Shown: piece by piece, positions 36,333 to 45,081 of the stretch
How the letters are laid out: the number at the start of each line of letters is the position of its first letter
Numbering within the stretch: position 1 is the stretch's first letter
From: Citrobacter sp.
GTDB taxonomy: Bacteria; Pseudomonadota; Gammaproteobacteria; Enterobacterales; Enterobacteriaceae
DNA length: 57,518 nucleotides
Direction: 5' to 3'
Assembly: GCA_019415335.1 (NCBI GenBank)
Contig: DXKH01000112.1
Coordinates: forward strand, 1-57,518
Notes under the pieces: model-generated
What the model was told of the DNA's origin: nothing
Databases searched by the model: none
The model's input: the letters and a program-made list of their open reading frames with translations, nothing else
Made by a program: the position numbers and the translations under genes

Positions 36333-36827
36333 ATGGCTAACACCATTCTTTACCGGATGTCTTCGGGCATCGCCGGGGCTATTTCACGCCCGCAGGATTT
36401 AACCGTCGAGCCTCATGTACTCGATTCCACAAAGCCATTCGCGGCGTATGGTCTGGGCGGAAAAATATCTGGCGGAAAATTTGTTCCTGTTGAAACGGGC
36501 GATGAGGCTACGGTGCTGGCGGGGATTTTTGTTCGTCCTTACCCGACGGCATCACAACCCGACAAGATTCGCCAGGTTGGCACTGGCTTCAACTTTTCCG
36601 GCGACAACCTGAAGCGTGGTTATGTCACGGTCAATATCGGTGGCGACGCGTCAGCGGTTTCCCTGAACGCGCCGGTCTATATGCGCGTTGATACACCGAC
36701 CGAAACCAGCCCGCTCGGCGCGTTCCTCGCCGCTCCTGACGGTACGAACACCGTCCAGATCACCAATGCTTACTTCAATGGTCCCGGCGACGCCGACGGG
36801 AATATTGAACTGGCGTACAACATTTAA
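36333..36827 (+). CDS. Structural cement (decoration) protein
   Basis: A 164-residue beta-rich protein, typical of the Gp24-like cement family: RMSSGIAGAISRPQDLTVEP, FVPVETGDEATVLAGIFVRP and KRGYVTVNIGGDASAVSLNA. It lies directly before the major capsid gene and probably binds the capsid surface. Confidence 0.75.
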   Translation: MANTILYRMSSGIAGAISRPQDLTVEPHVLDSTKPFAAYGLGGKISGGKFVPVETGDEATVLAGIFVRPYPTASQPDKIRQVGTGFNFSGDNLKRGYVTVNIGGDASAVSLNAPVYMRVDTPTETSPLGAFLAAPDGTNTVQITNAYFNGPGDADGNIELAYNI

Positions 36828-36841
36828 AGGGAGCATTAAAA

Positions 36842-37783
36842 ATGCCAATGACCTTTGATCAGGCAACAGTCGACAGCACTGGTGCTTTCCTTGTTCACGA
36901 ACTGGAGAGACTCGACCAGACGCTGAACCTTCCGCTGACGTCCCAGACATGGAGCCGCGATATTGAACTGCGCGAAGACATTTCTATTGCGGATGAGATG
37001 AGCTCTTTCACCAACACTTCCTTTGCGGCAGCAGGCACACCGAACGCGAATGGTAAAAACTGGATTAACCAGCTTGCGACCGCTATCGCTGGTCTGAATG
37101 TGGATATTACAAAAACAGGCTTTCCTCTGGAATTGTGGGGGATGGAGCTTGGATGGACGGTTATCGAACTGGCCGCAGCGGCGCAGGTTGGCCGTCCTAT
37201 CGACACCCAGAAATACGACGGTATGCAGTTGAAGTGGAACATGGATACTGACGAGCAGGTGTATATCGGGGATTCGGTGAAAGGTGCTAAAGGTCTGCTG
37301 AACCTGTCACAGGTAACCCCGACGAACGCGGCGAAGACCTGGGCGACGTCCTCTCCGGACGAAATCCGCTCCAGCATCAACCAGGTACTGAGCAATGCGT
37401 GGATCCGCTCGGCTTATTCGAAAGTACCGGAAGATTTGCTGATCCCGCCGGAACAGTATTCCTTCCTGGCGAGCACCATTGTTTCTTCTGCGGGTAACCA
37501 GTCACTGCTGACCTACCTTGAAACCAACACGATCGCTTTCCACCAGAACGGCAAGCCGCTGAACATTCGCCCGGTTAAATGGTCTATCGGTCGCGGTGTG
37601 GCAGGTAAAGACCGTATGGTCGCGTACACGAACGATAAAAAGTTTGTGCGCTTCCCGATGGTTCCTCTGCAGAGCGTTCCGATTCAGTACCGCGGCATTT
37701 ATCAGCTTGTGACCTACTACGGCAAGCTGGGTGCAGTTGAGCCGGTTTATCCGGAAACCCTGAACTACATGGATGGCATTTAA
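36842..37783 (+). CDS. Major capsid protein (DUF2184)
   Basis: A 313-residue protein of the DUF2184 major capsid family, HK97 fold expected: NLPLTSQTWSRDIELREDIS, then WGMELGWTVIELAAAAQVGR, and PEDLLIPPEQYSFLASTIVS. It builds the icosahedral head. A terminator follows directly. Confidence 0.88.
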   Translation: MPMTFDQATVDSTGAFLVHELERLDQTLNLPLTSQTWSRDIELREDISIADEMSSFTNTSFAAAGTPNANGKNWINQLATAIAGLNVDITKTGFPLELWGMELGWTVIELAAAAQVGRPIDTQKYDGMQLKWNMDTDEQVYIGDSVKGAKGLLNLSQVTPTNAAKTWATSSPDEIRSSINQVLSNAWIRSAYSKVPEDLLIPPEQYSFLASTIVSSAGNQSLLTYLETNTIAFHQNGKPLNIRPVKWSIGRGVAGKDRMVAYTNDKKFVRFPMVPLQSVPIQYRGIYQLVTYYGKLGAVEPVYPETLNYMDGI

Positions 37784-37792
37784 TCCAGATAC

Positions 37793-37815
37793 AGCCCCTT
37801 CACAGGGGCTTTTTT
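37793..37815 (+). terminator. Terminator after the capsid gene
   Basis: AGCCCCT-TCAC-AGGGGCT plus TTTTT, eight bases after the capsid stop. Probably partial, to make capsid mRNA most abundant relative to downstream tail genes. Confidence 0.85.
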
Positions 37816-37828
37816 CTAAGGAATTCCA

Positions 37829-38110
37829 ATGAAGAAAATCTATGTACTGACCGCGTTCAACTTCAACGACGGCACCAGCATCAAGACGTTTACTCCCGGG
37901 TTTCATGACGTCGAAAGCGATGTGGCAGATCACTGGTTCGTGAAGGCGCACTGTTCGCCTGATGGTGAAGCACCGGCACTGGAAGCTGATCCGCGTATTG
38001 CAGAGCTCGAAACGCTGGCGGCGGAACAGGCTACCCGTATTGCAGAGCTCGAAACGCAACTCGCAGAGGCAAAAGCTAATGGCAAAAAACAAAAGTCTGC
38101 CGACGCCTGA
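37829..38110 (+). CDS. STY1053-like phage-associated protein
   Basis: A 93-residue protein: [39 protein letters not shown], then a helical tail with the repeated unit RIAELET at two places 14 residues apart. Typical neighbour of head genes; function unknown. Its end overlaps the next gene by 32 bases. Confidence 0.75.
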   Translation: MKKIYVLTAFNFNDGTSIKTFTPGFHDVESDVADHWFVKAHCSPDGEAPALEADPRIAELETLAAEQATRIAELETQLAEAKANGKKQKSADA

Positions 38111-38495
38111 GAAATTCCGCGCTGACTTTCCACAGTTTTCTGATGCAACAAAATACCCCACTCCGATGGTACAGGCCCGTCTCGCCCTGGCAGATGTACT
38201 GATGAGTGAGTCACGGTTTGGCGAAGATGTTTTCCCTTATGTCGTTGAGTTATTCGTGGCGCACTACATGGCTCTGTACGCAGCGGATCAGCGTGGCGCC
38301 GCGGTTGGTTCTTCCGGTGGTGCGAACAGCGGGGTGCAGACATCAAAATCAGTGGACAAGGTTTCTGTCAGCTATGACGCCAGCATGACCATGAATCCTG
38401 ATGCGGGTTTCTGGAATAACACCCGCTACGGCTCTGAATTCTGGGAATACCTGATGATTTTCGGCGCCGGGGCTATTCAACTGGGGACACCGTAA
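38079..38495 (+). CDS. DUF4054 head-tail adaptor
   Basis: A 138-residue protein: [40 protein letters not shown] and a C-terminal [23 protein letters not shown]4054 members are adaptor proteins that connect portal and tail. The ATG at 38079 has AGAGG upstream and overlaps the previous gene. Confidence 0.82.
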   Translation: MAKNKSLPTPEKFRADFPQFSDATKYPTPMVQARLALADVLMSESRFGEDVFPYVVELFVAHYMALYAADQRGAAVGSSGGANSGVQTSKSVDKVSVSYDASMTMNPDAGFWNNTRYGSEFWEYLMIFGAGAIQLGTP

Positions 38496-38998
38496 TGAAA
38501 AGCGGTCTGACGGTGCGAACGGACAACGCAGCGTCTGTCCTGGAATCCCTGCGCCAGTTATCCGGTATGGATGTGCTGGTGGGGATCCCGCAAGACAAGG
38601 CAGCGCGGGAAGACTCTCCGATAAGCAACGCGGAACTGGGCTACCTCCACTCAACCGGCGCAACGGTGGAAATTGACGGTGAGACCGTTACGTTACCGCC
38701 GAGGCCATTTCTGGATATGGGGATCGAGGATTCAAAACCCCGAACTACTGCGCACCTGAAAGCGGCGGCAACTGCTGCGCTGGAGGGGCACACAGAAGCG
38801 GCAATGCGTGAGCTGGAAAGCGCCGGACAGATTGCCCGTGATGCTGCAAAAGCCGTTATCGGTGCTGGTGACCGCCTGCATCCTCTTTCTGAGAAAACCC
38901 TTGAACGCAGGCGGGCCGAAGGCATTCCCGGCGAGAAGCCGCTGTATGCCCACGGTTACCTGCTGCGCTCCATTAACTACGTCGTGAGGAAAAAATAA
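38495..38998 (+). CDS. Virion morphogenesis (neck) protein
   Basis: A 167-residue protein with DVLVGIPQDKAAREDSPISN, LGYLHSTGATVEIDGE and LPPRPFLDMGIEDSK, then a helical part (LKAAATAALEGHTEAAMREL), and KPLYAHGYLLRSINYVV. The pattern PPRPF(L/M) followed by a helix is typical of HK97 gp10-like neck or tail completion proteins. Confidence 0.75.
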   Translation: MKSGLTVRTDNAASVLESLRQLSGMDVLVGIPQDKAAREDSPISNAELGYLHSTGATVEIDGETVTLPPRPFLDMGIEDSKPRTTAHLKAAATAALEGHTEAAMRELESAGQIARDAAKAVIGAGDRLHPLSEKTLERRRAEGIPGEKPLYAHGYLLRSINYVVRKK

Positions 38999-39402
38999 TG
39001 CCTTTTCTCGATGTGAGTGAGGTTCTTCTCGATCCTGACTTCATGGACACCAGTCTGGTTTGTCACCGACAGGTTCAGACGGTTGATGAGGATAATTTCG
39101 CGACAAATACCCCGCAGGATATTCCGTTTTCCGGAGTAGTGACTGTCGATCGCTCCCTCGAGGCGAAACGTATGGCCGCAGGTCAGAACATCAGCGGAGC
39201 AATCCTCATCGTGACGCAGTTCAGATTAACGCAGGGCCAGCCAGGTACAGACAGTACCCCGCGACTGGATGCCGATATCGTGACCTATAGCGGACGCGAT
39301 TATCGCGTGACGTTCGTCGACCCGTACACCCGCTACGGTGCCGGATTCGTCCAGGCACATTGTGAGCTGGTGGACTTTGACGGAGGAACGCCGGATGAGT
39401 AA
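38998..39402 (+). CDS. Head-tail completion protein
   Basis: A 134-residue beta-rich protein (VCHRQVQTVDEDNFATNTPQ, SGRDYRVTFVDPYTRYGAGF) in the position of head closure or completion proteins. Its stop overlaps the following start by eight bases. Family not firmly recognised. Confidence 0.7.
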   Translation: MPFLDVSEVLLDPDFMDTSLVCHRQVQTVDEDNFATNTPQDIPFSGVVTVDRSLEAKRMAAGQNISGAILIVTQFRLTQGQPGTDSTPRLDADIVTYSGRDYRVTFVDPYTRYGAGFVQAHCELVDFDGGTPDE

Positions 39403-39943
39403 CGACAGCACCACGCGCGGATACCTGACACCTGCCGCTGGTGGACCAGCCTACGATGAGGCGCTGGAAAGGGAAATCAGCCGGTGGATCCGCGGCGTCA
39501 CCGGGTTACCGGCCAAAGCGGTTTTTCCCCGGTGGACGGATCCGCAACCGTCGATACCGAAAAACGGGAACACATGGTGTGCATTCGGCATCACGACCGT
39601 ACCGCTCCCCGGCATGCCCGCGAATATCCAGGTGGATGAGAATACCTCTGATCAGTGGGCATGGGAGAGCGTGACGGTCATTTTATGCTTTTACGGTCCG
39701 CAGGGAGCCAGCACGGCGACGACTTTCAGAGCTGGTCTCTTTGTTGAGCAAAACAACACAGAGCTTAACCGAGTCGGACTATCCCTCAGCGATGCCGGCA
39801 CCATTTATAACCTGCCCGAACTGATTAATAAGCAGTGGGTGAGGCGCTACGACCTCACCGTCACGCTGACCCGTAAAACCATCCGCACCTACAACATTAA
39901 ATCCATCGTTGAACCCAACGTTACAATTTCAACCGGAGATTGA
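39395..39943 (+). CDS. Tail terminator-like protein
   Basis: A 182-residue protein: YDEALEREISRWIRGVTGLP, TWCAFGITTVPLPGMPANIQ and a late ELINKQWVRRYDLTVTLTRK. This matches the LIC_12616-type neck terminator family found just before DUF3383 sheath genes. It would cap the tail tube. The ATG at 39395 is the first methionine after the overlap. Confidence 0.72.
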   Translation: MSNDSTTRGYLTPAAGGPAYDEALEREISRWIRGVTGLPAKAVFPRWTDPQPSIPKNGNTWCAFGITTVPLPGMPANIQVDENTSDQWAWESVTVILCFYGPQGASTATTFRAGLFVEQNNTELNRVGLSLSDAGTIYNLPELINKQWVRRYDLTVTLTRKTIRTYNIKSIVEPNVTISTGD

Positions 39944-39945
39944 TC

Positions 39946-41097
39946 ATGGCGAAAGGCTTGCCTTTAAATCGCGTCACCAACGTGACTGTGACGCTTTCAG
40001 CCAGAGCAGCACAGGGCCGAAACTTTGGCTCTATGCTGATTCTGGGTAACTCGACTGTTATTCCGATTGCCGAACGTCTGCGCCTGTATTCAGCCCCGGA
40101 CGATATCGGCGATGATTTCGGTGTGGACAGTGAAGAATATAAAGCTGCGGTTATCTGGTTCTCCCAGTCGCCGCGACCGACTCAGGTCTACGTTGGGCGT
40201 TGGGTGAAAACCCTCGAGTCTGCGGAAACCGGTGAACCGGAGACCCTGCTGGAAGCGGTGAATGCACTGCTGGATTATAATTCCTGGTACGGGCTGCATC
40301 TCGCCGTCCCTGAGGCCGACTATCCTTCTGACGCGGATATGATTACCGTTTCGGCGGCAGTGGAATCAGCGACTGTCTCCCGCATTCTGGCGATCACCTC
40401 TGATGATGCGGATGTTATGAGTACGGTTGTTGAAACGGATCTCGCGTCGAAACTAAAAGCGGCGAAATACAGCCGTTCTTTTATTCAGTACTCATCTACC
40501 AGTCGCTACGCCGCGCTGTCTTCGTTTGGTCGTGCCTTTACGGTCAACTTCAACGGTAGCAACACCACTATCACCCTGAAGTTCAAGCAACTGCCAGGTG
40601 TGACCTACGAAACCATCAGTACGTCACAGGCGAACGCGCTGGAAGCGAAAAACTGTAACGTTTACGTTTATTACGAGAACGATACGGCCATTCTTGAACA
40701 GGGCGTGATGTGTAATGGCGACTTCTTCGACGAGCGCCACGGTCTCGACTGGCTGCAGAACGCGGTTCAGACCGCCGACTACAACACGCTGTACACCAGT
40801 ACCACGAAGATCCCTCAGACCGACGCAGGGACAACCACCCGTATCGCCAACATTGAGAAGGTGCTTGATGTGGCTGAACAAAACGGCCTGTTTGCACCTG
40901 GCGTCTGGAGCGGTGGCCCTATGGGACAACTCAATACGGGCGATACCCTGACGAAGGGCTATTACACCTGGGCTGACACCGTTGATAACCAGTTGCAGAC
41001 CGATCGTGAAGCACGCAAAGGCGTACCGATTCAGGTCGCTGCCAAACTGGCTGGTGCCGTTCATTACGGCGACGTCGCAATCACCGTAGTGCGTTAA
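39946..41097 (+). CDS. Tail sheath protein (DUF3383)
   Basis: A 383-residue protein of DUF3383: LPLNRVTNVTVTLSARAAQG, then YKAAVIWFSQSPRPTQVYVG and GLDWLQNAVQTADYNTLYTS, with the C-terminal GVPIQVAAKLAGAVHYGDVA. These are contractile sheath proteins of myovirus tails, so the phage has a contractile tail. The ATG at 39946 follows a TTG in frame. Confidence 0.9.
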   Translation: MAKGLPLNRVTNVTVTLSARAAQGRNFGSMLILGNSTVIPIAERLRLYSAPDDIGDDFGVDSEEYKAAVIWFSQSPRPTQVYVGRWVKTLESAETGEPETLLEAVNALLDYNSWYGLHLAVPEADYPSDADMITVSAAVESATVSRILAITSDDADVMSTVVETDLASKLKAAKYSRSFIQYSSTSRYAALSSFGRAFTVNFNGSNTTITLKFKQLPGVTYETISTSQANALEAKNCNVYVYYENDTAILEQGVMCNGDFFDERHGLDWLQNAVQTADYNTLYTSTTKIPQTDAGTTTRIANIEKVLDVAEQNGLFAPGVWSGGPMGQLNTGDTLTKGYYTWADTVDNQLQTDREARKGVPIQVAAKLAGAVHYGDVAITVVR

Positions 41098-41106
41098 GGA
41101 GAAAAA

Positions 41107-41547
41107 ATGTCTACGTATTCTTTTCTCGATGTATCAAGCACCCTGGCGGGCCCGACCGGAACTATCGATCTCGGTTCTGGCTCAGCTAACTCCGAAGAGG
41201 GTATTACGCTGTCGATGACTGAAGCCAAAAACACCATGACAATCGGTGCTGACGGCGAAGTAATGCACAGTCTGCATGGCGGCAACAGTGGGACGCTGAC
41301 GGTTACTCTGTTGAAAACTTCTCCTGTGAACAAAAAACTGTCGCTGATGTATAACGCGCAACGCCTGTCTTCTGCGACCTGGGGGAATAACGTGATCGTG
41401 GTGCGTAACAAGGTCTCTGGCGACTTTTTCACCGCCCGATCCTGTGCGTTCCAGAAACAGCCGGACTGGAATAACCCTAAGGTCGCCGGAACGGTAGCCT
41501 GGGTATTCGACTGCGGCAAAGTTGACGGCCTGCTGGGGGAGTTTTAA
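41107..41547 (+). CDS. Tail tube protein (DUF3277-type)
   Basis: A 146-residue protein: STYSFLDVSSTLAGPTGTID, GITLSMTEAKNTMTIGADGE, TLTVTLLKTSPVNKKLSLMY. It follows the sheath by nine bases, as tube genes do, and would form the inner tube. Confidence 0.85.
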   Translation: MSTYSFLDVSSTLAGPTGTIDLGSGSANSEEGITLSMTEAKNTMTIGADGEVMHSLHGGNSGTLTVTLLKTSPVNKKLSLMYNAQRLSSATWGNNVIVVRNKVSGDFFTARSCAFQKQPDWNNPKVAGTVAWVFDCGKVDGLLGEF

Positions 41548-41550
41548 CCA

Positions 41551-42000
41551 ATGGAATTTGAAATCAAGGGCATTAAATACAATGCCGGGAAACTCAGCGT
41601 TTTTGATCAGTTGAAGGTTTCCCGTAAATTGCTGCCAGTTCTGGCCGGTGTGCTGGCGGATTTTGGCAGTGTTCGCGCGATGCTTCCTGCTGGTGGCATG
41701 GAAAACGCGAATCTCGATGCGCTGGCACCGGTACTTGAAAAAGTGCTTCCGCGTATGGCCAGTGAGCTCTCAGCACTGAGTGAAGAAGACACCAACGCGA
41801 TTATTCACCCCTGCCTTGCGGTAGTGGCTCGCCAGAACGGGAAAACATGGGCGCCGGTGTTTAACAGCGGTCAGTTGATGTTCGACGATCTCGACCTGTT
41901 TTCCATGCTACAGATTGTGGCGCGGGTGGTCGCCGATTCGCTCGGAAATTTTTTGCCCGCACTCCCTACCAGCGCGACGCCGGACCCGTCTCAGGATTAA
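41551..42000 (+). CDS. Tail assembly chaperone, short form (G-like)
   Basis: A 149-residue, mostly helical protein (FDQLKVSRKLLPVLAGVLAD, VLEKVLPRMASELSALSEED) between tube and tape measure. Its 3' end holds a slippery run AAATTTTTTG, and an open -1 frame continues past its stop, so it is the short product of a frameshifting pair like lambda G/GT. Confidence 0.85.
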   Translation: MEFEIKGIKYNAGKLSVFDQLKVSRKLLPVLAGVLADFGSVRAMLPAGGMENANLDALAPVLEKVLPRMASELSALSEEDTNAIIHPCLAVVARQNGKTWAPVFNSGQLMFDDLDLFSMLQIVARVVADSLGNFLPALPTSATPDPSQD

Positions 42001-42197
42001 CTCTTAACAGCCTGCCTGACGGGCTGTCTTATCTCCTTGACCCGGTGGATGCCGGGTTAATTCCTTACAACGCGTTGAAGGATGGATCTGTCGATCTGTG
42101 CGATATCGCGCTGATGAATGACCATCTGGCTGTTAAGGCCGACAACCAACGCCGGATTGATAAATGGAGAGAGGCTAATGAACGCGGAGACTATTAA
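41551..42197 (+). CDS. Tail assembly chaperone, -1 frameshift product (GT-like)
   Basis: After a -1 shift near 41946-41955 the reading frame continues through LPDGLSYLLDPVDAGLIPYN, LCDIALMNDHLAVKADNQRR and ends at TAA 42195-42197, about 215 residues in all. The extension has no start codon or ribosome site of its own and is conserved-looking, so it is made by programmed frameshifting. It overlaps the tape measure start by 20 bases. The long form would coat the tape measure during tube assembly. Confidence 0.75.
41946..41955 (+). promoter_or_regulatory. Slippery sequence for -1 frameshift
   Basis: AAATTTTTTG offers two overlapping in-phase heptamers of the X XXY YYZ type: A AAT TTT and T TTT TTG, both read in the zero frame of the chaperone gene. 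Confidence 0.7.
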
Positions 42198-44190
42198 AGA
42201 TTTCCTCGTATCGCTGGGATTCAGCCTTGATGAGTCCGGGTATCAGAAATTTAATTCTGTGCTTACGGGAGCGACCGCTAACGCGATCAAAATGGGGCTG
42301 GCGGTCGAAGGGGCTGCGCTCTCCGTTGTGGCATTCACCGCGAAAATAGCCTCAGGACTTGATCAGCTTTACTGGGCATCGCAGCGCACTGGTGCAACGG
42401 TTCAGGGGATTAAGGCGGTAGGCTACGCCGTTTCTCAGGTTGGCGGCAGCGCCGCCGCCGCGCGCGGTTCGCTGGAAAGTCTGTCGCGTTTTATGCGTAA
42501 CAATCCGGGCGCTGAGGGATTCCTTAACCGCCTGGGTGTTCAGACGCGTGACGCCAGTGGCAAAATGCGGGATATGTCCTCCATCTTTACGGGTGTTGGG
42601 CAGAAGCTCAGCAGCATGCCGTACTACCGCGCCAACCAGTATGCGCAAATGCTGGGGATTGATGAAAGCACTTTGATGGCAATGCGCAGGGGGGTCGGGC
42701 AGTTCAGTGCGCAATACTCGGCGATGGCGAAAGCGATCGGATTCAACGCTAACGAGGCCGCAGTTTCCTCCAACCGCTTTATGACGTCGCTGCGCGCGTT
42801 CAGCGAAGCCGCCGGAATGGCGCGCGATAAGATTGGTGCCACACTTGCCGGCGGTCTTGTCGGGAGCATGGATAACCTGCGGAAACAGTTGCTGGATAAC
42901 TGGCCGCGTATAGAAGCTGTGCTGACGAAAGTCATCAAGGGCATTCTCTGGGCTGGTGATGCCATTACGCGCGTACTCTGGCGCGCTGGTGGCGCCGTCA
43001 GTGACATTATCGACTGGTTTAAACGGCTCGACCCGGCAACCCAGCAGTTGATCACGTTGTTCGGTGCGCTGTTAGTTGCCTGGCGGCTGCTGAATTCCGC
43101 GTTTCTTGCGTCACCCATTGGCATTGTCATGATGCTGGCGGGCGCACTGGTCCTGCTCTATGACGACTATAAAACGTGGAAAGAGGGCGGCGACAGTCTT
43201 ATCGACTGGGAAAAATGGGCTCCCGGCGTCAACGAAGCGCTGAAAAACATCAAAGAGCTACAGGACAGCATCAGCGGTCTGACAGATTCCCTGTTGAAAC
43301 TGCTCGGTATTGATCCGAAATCGTGGTCTCTGAAATGGGATGTTCAGAACTTCATCACACAGATGGGTGAATTCAGCAAGATGCTGAACCTGATCGCTGA
43401 CCTGTTGAACGCAATAAACGAGGGGCGATGGAGCGACGCGGCCAGCATTGGCAGGCAGCTACTCAATCAGGGCAGTGGTCAGCCTTCCGCAATGCCTGCT
43501 GTCACCGACAGCGCCAACAGCACAGCGGAATGGATCAAGAATAAAACTGGCTGGGACCCGCGTTCAGTGGGCCAGACAGTCCGTGGATGGTTTGGTGATG
43601 ATGAACCAGAGCAATATGGACAGTCTGTTAAGCGACCACGACCGACGAAAGCAGGCGCTGACTTGCTTGGCTGGATGCAGCCGATGCTTACCAATCTTGA
43701 ACAGCTATACCGTCTTCCTGAAGGATTACTGCGCAGCGTGGCCATCACGGAATCGGGTGGTAATCAGTTTGCAGTTTCGGGTGCTGGCGCGAAAGGTTTG
43801 TTTCAGTTCATGGACGGTACGGCGCGAGACATGGGACTACGTGGGAACGATGTTTTTGACCCCATGAAGTCTGCGCAGGCCGCTGCAAAATATCTTGCTC
43901 AATTATTGCTGGCGAATGGTGGTGACCTGAATAAGGCGCTGGCGTCTTACAACTGGGGTATAGGCAACGTGCAGAAGCATGGCATGGCGCTCATGCCGCA
44001 AGAAACTCGCAACTATATCCCCAGAGTGCTGAGTAATATGCCTGGAAATAGCGGGCCACAGCTAAACCAGAACAACAATTATTACATTTATGGCGGCGGG
44101 GATGCTCGTTCTGTTGGTACGGAGGTCGAACGCCGACAGCAGTCATCGAACGCCCAGGTAATGCGTGGCAATCAGGTTAAGGTGGGCTAA
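42178..44190 (+). CDS. Tape measure protein with lytic domain
   Basis: A 670-residue tape measure. N-terminal helices (MNAETIKDFLVSLGFSLDES) lead to hydrophobic stretches around residues 300-340 (QLITLFGALLVAWRLLNSAF, PIGIVMMLAGALVLLYDDY). Near residues 515-610 is a transglycosylase SLT domain: LLRSVAITESGGNQFAVSGA with the catalytic Glu, AKGLFQFMDGTARDMGLRG and ASYNWGIGNVQKHG. It sets tail length and helps cut peptidoglycan at infection. The ATG at 42178 has GGAGAGAGG upstream. Confidence 0.92.
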   Translation: MNAETIKDFLVSLGFSLDESGYQKFNSVLTGATANAIKMGLAVEGAALSVVAFTAKIASGLDQLYWASQRTGATVQGIKAVGYAVSQVGGSAAAARGSLESLSRFMRNNPGAEGFLNRLGVQTRDASGKMRDMSSIFTGVGQKLSSMPYYRANQYAQMLGIDESTLMAMRRGVGQFSAQYSAMAKAIGFNANEAAVSSNRFMTSLRAFSEAAGMARDKIGATLAGGLVGSMDNLRKQLLDNWPRIEAVLTKVIKGILWAGDAITRVLWRAGGAVSDIIDWFKRLDPATQQLITLFGALLVAWRLLNSAFLASPIGIVMMLAGALVLLYDDYKTWKEGGDSLIDWEKWAPGVNEALKNIKELQDSISGLTDSLLKLLGIDPKSWSLKWDVQNFITQMGEFSKMLNLIADLLNAINEGRWSDAASIGRQLLNQGSGQPSAMPAVTDSANSTAEWIKNKTGWDPRSVGQTVRGWFGDDEPEQYGQSVKRPRPTKAGADLLGWMQPMLTNLEQLYRLPEGLLRSVAITESGGNQFAVSGAGAKGLFQFMDGTARDMGLRGNDVFDPMKSAQAAAKYLAQLLLANGGDLNKALASYNWGIGNVQKHGMALMPQETRNYIPRVLSNMPGNSGPQLNQNNNYYIYGGGDARSVGTEVERRQQSSNAQVMRGNQVKVG

Positions 44191-44777
44191 TGGATATTCT
44201 CTCAACGCTGTTTCAGCAGCAGAGCAGGAAAATCGGCGTGATTATCCCCAGCGTTGTTGTTACCGAGAAACACAGCGATACGCTGGAGATAACCGAACAC
44301 CCGGTTGAAGTTGGTGCCGCTGTTGCGGACCATGCTTACAAGCGGCCCTCCGAGGTGGTGATGGAGGTCGGTTTTGCTGGTGGCGGCTCTCTCCTGGACT
44401 TTGCCAGCAACCTGACGGCTACCGGTTTACTCGGTCTGAGTCCGCAGGAAACGTATCAGGAGATACTGAACCTGCAGGACAGCCGCGTTCCGTTTGATGT
44501 GGTGACGGGTAAACGCCTGTATAACAACATGCTGATCCGCGCGCTGGAAGTGACTACGGATAAAACGACTGAAAATGTCCTTTCAGCCATCATCACCCTG
44601 CGGGAAGTTATTATTTCCCAGACGCAACAGGTTACGGTGGCGGATAAAAAGGACATGAAAGACGGCGTAAGCACTTCCTCAGTGCAGAACACTGGCACGA
44701 AAACCACCAAACCGCCGAACACCTCCCTGCTGAAGAGCATCGCCGGTGGCGCGGCTTCACTACTGGGGCTTGGCTAA
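44190..44777 (+). CDS. Baseplate protein with Dit-like domain
   Basis: A 195-residue protein: SRKIGVIIPSVVVTEKHSDT, HPVEVGAAVADHAYKRPSEV, YQEILNLQDSRVPFDVVTGK and ALEVTTDKTTENVLSAIITL. This matches the Dit-like N-terminal tail domain that links tube and baseplate. One-base overlap with the tape measure stop. Confidence 0.82.
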   Translation: MDILSTLFQQQSRKIGVIIPSVVVTEKHSDTLEITEHPVEVGAAVADHAYKRPSEVVMEVGFAGGGSLLDFASNLTATGLLGLSPQETYQEILNLQDSRVPFDVVTGKRLYNNMLIRALEVTTDKTTENVLSAIITLREVIISQTQQVTVADKKDMKDGVSTSSVQNTGTKTTKPPNTSLLKSIAGGAASLLGLG

Positions 44778-45079
44778 TGGCAATTCAGGAAATTCCACTG
44801 ACGGCGGATAACCAGGAATTCAGCATCAACATCGCCGGGACCACGTACCGGATAAGCATCATCTGGCGGGATTTGTACTGGATTATGGACCTGCAGAACG
44901 ACAGGGCGGAGCCGGTAATTTCCGGCATCCCGCTTGTCACGGGTGCTGACCTGTTGGCTCAGTACGCGCATATGAATCTGGGGTTTAAGCTGGTGGTCGT
45001 CTGCGACGACAACGCGCAGGACTATCCGACGAAAACTGATCTGGGTGGACGCAGTCATTTACTGGTTTCAACGGAGTAA
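44777..45079 (+). CDS. Baseplate plug-family protein
   Basis: A 100-residue beta-rich protein: MAIQEIPLTADNQEFSINIA, RISIIWRDLYWIMDLQND and ISGIPLVTGADLLAQYAH. It fits the baseplate plug family found between the Dit-like and hub genes. Confidence 0.8.
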   Translation: MAIQEIPLTADNQEFSINIAGTTYRISIIWRDLYWIMDLQNDRAEPVISGIPLVTGADLLAQYAHMNLGFKLVVVCDDNAQDYPTKTDLGGRSHLLVSTE

Positions 45080-45081
45080 TC

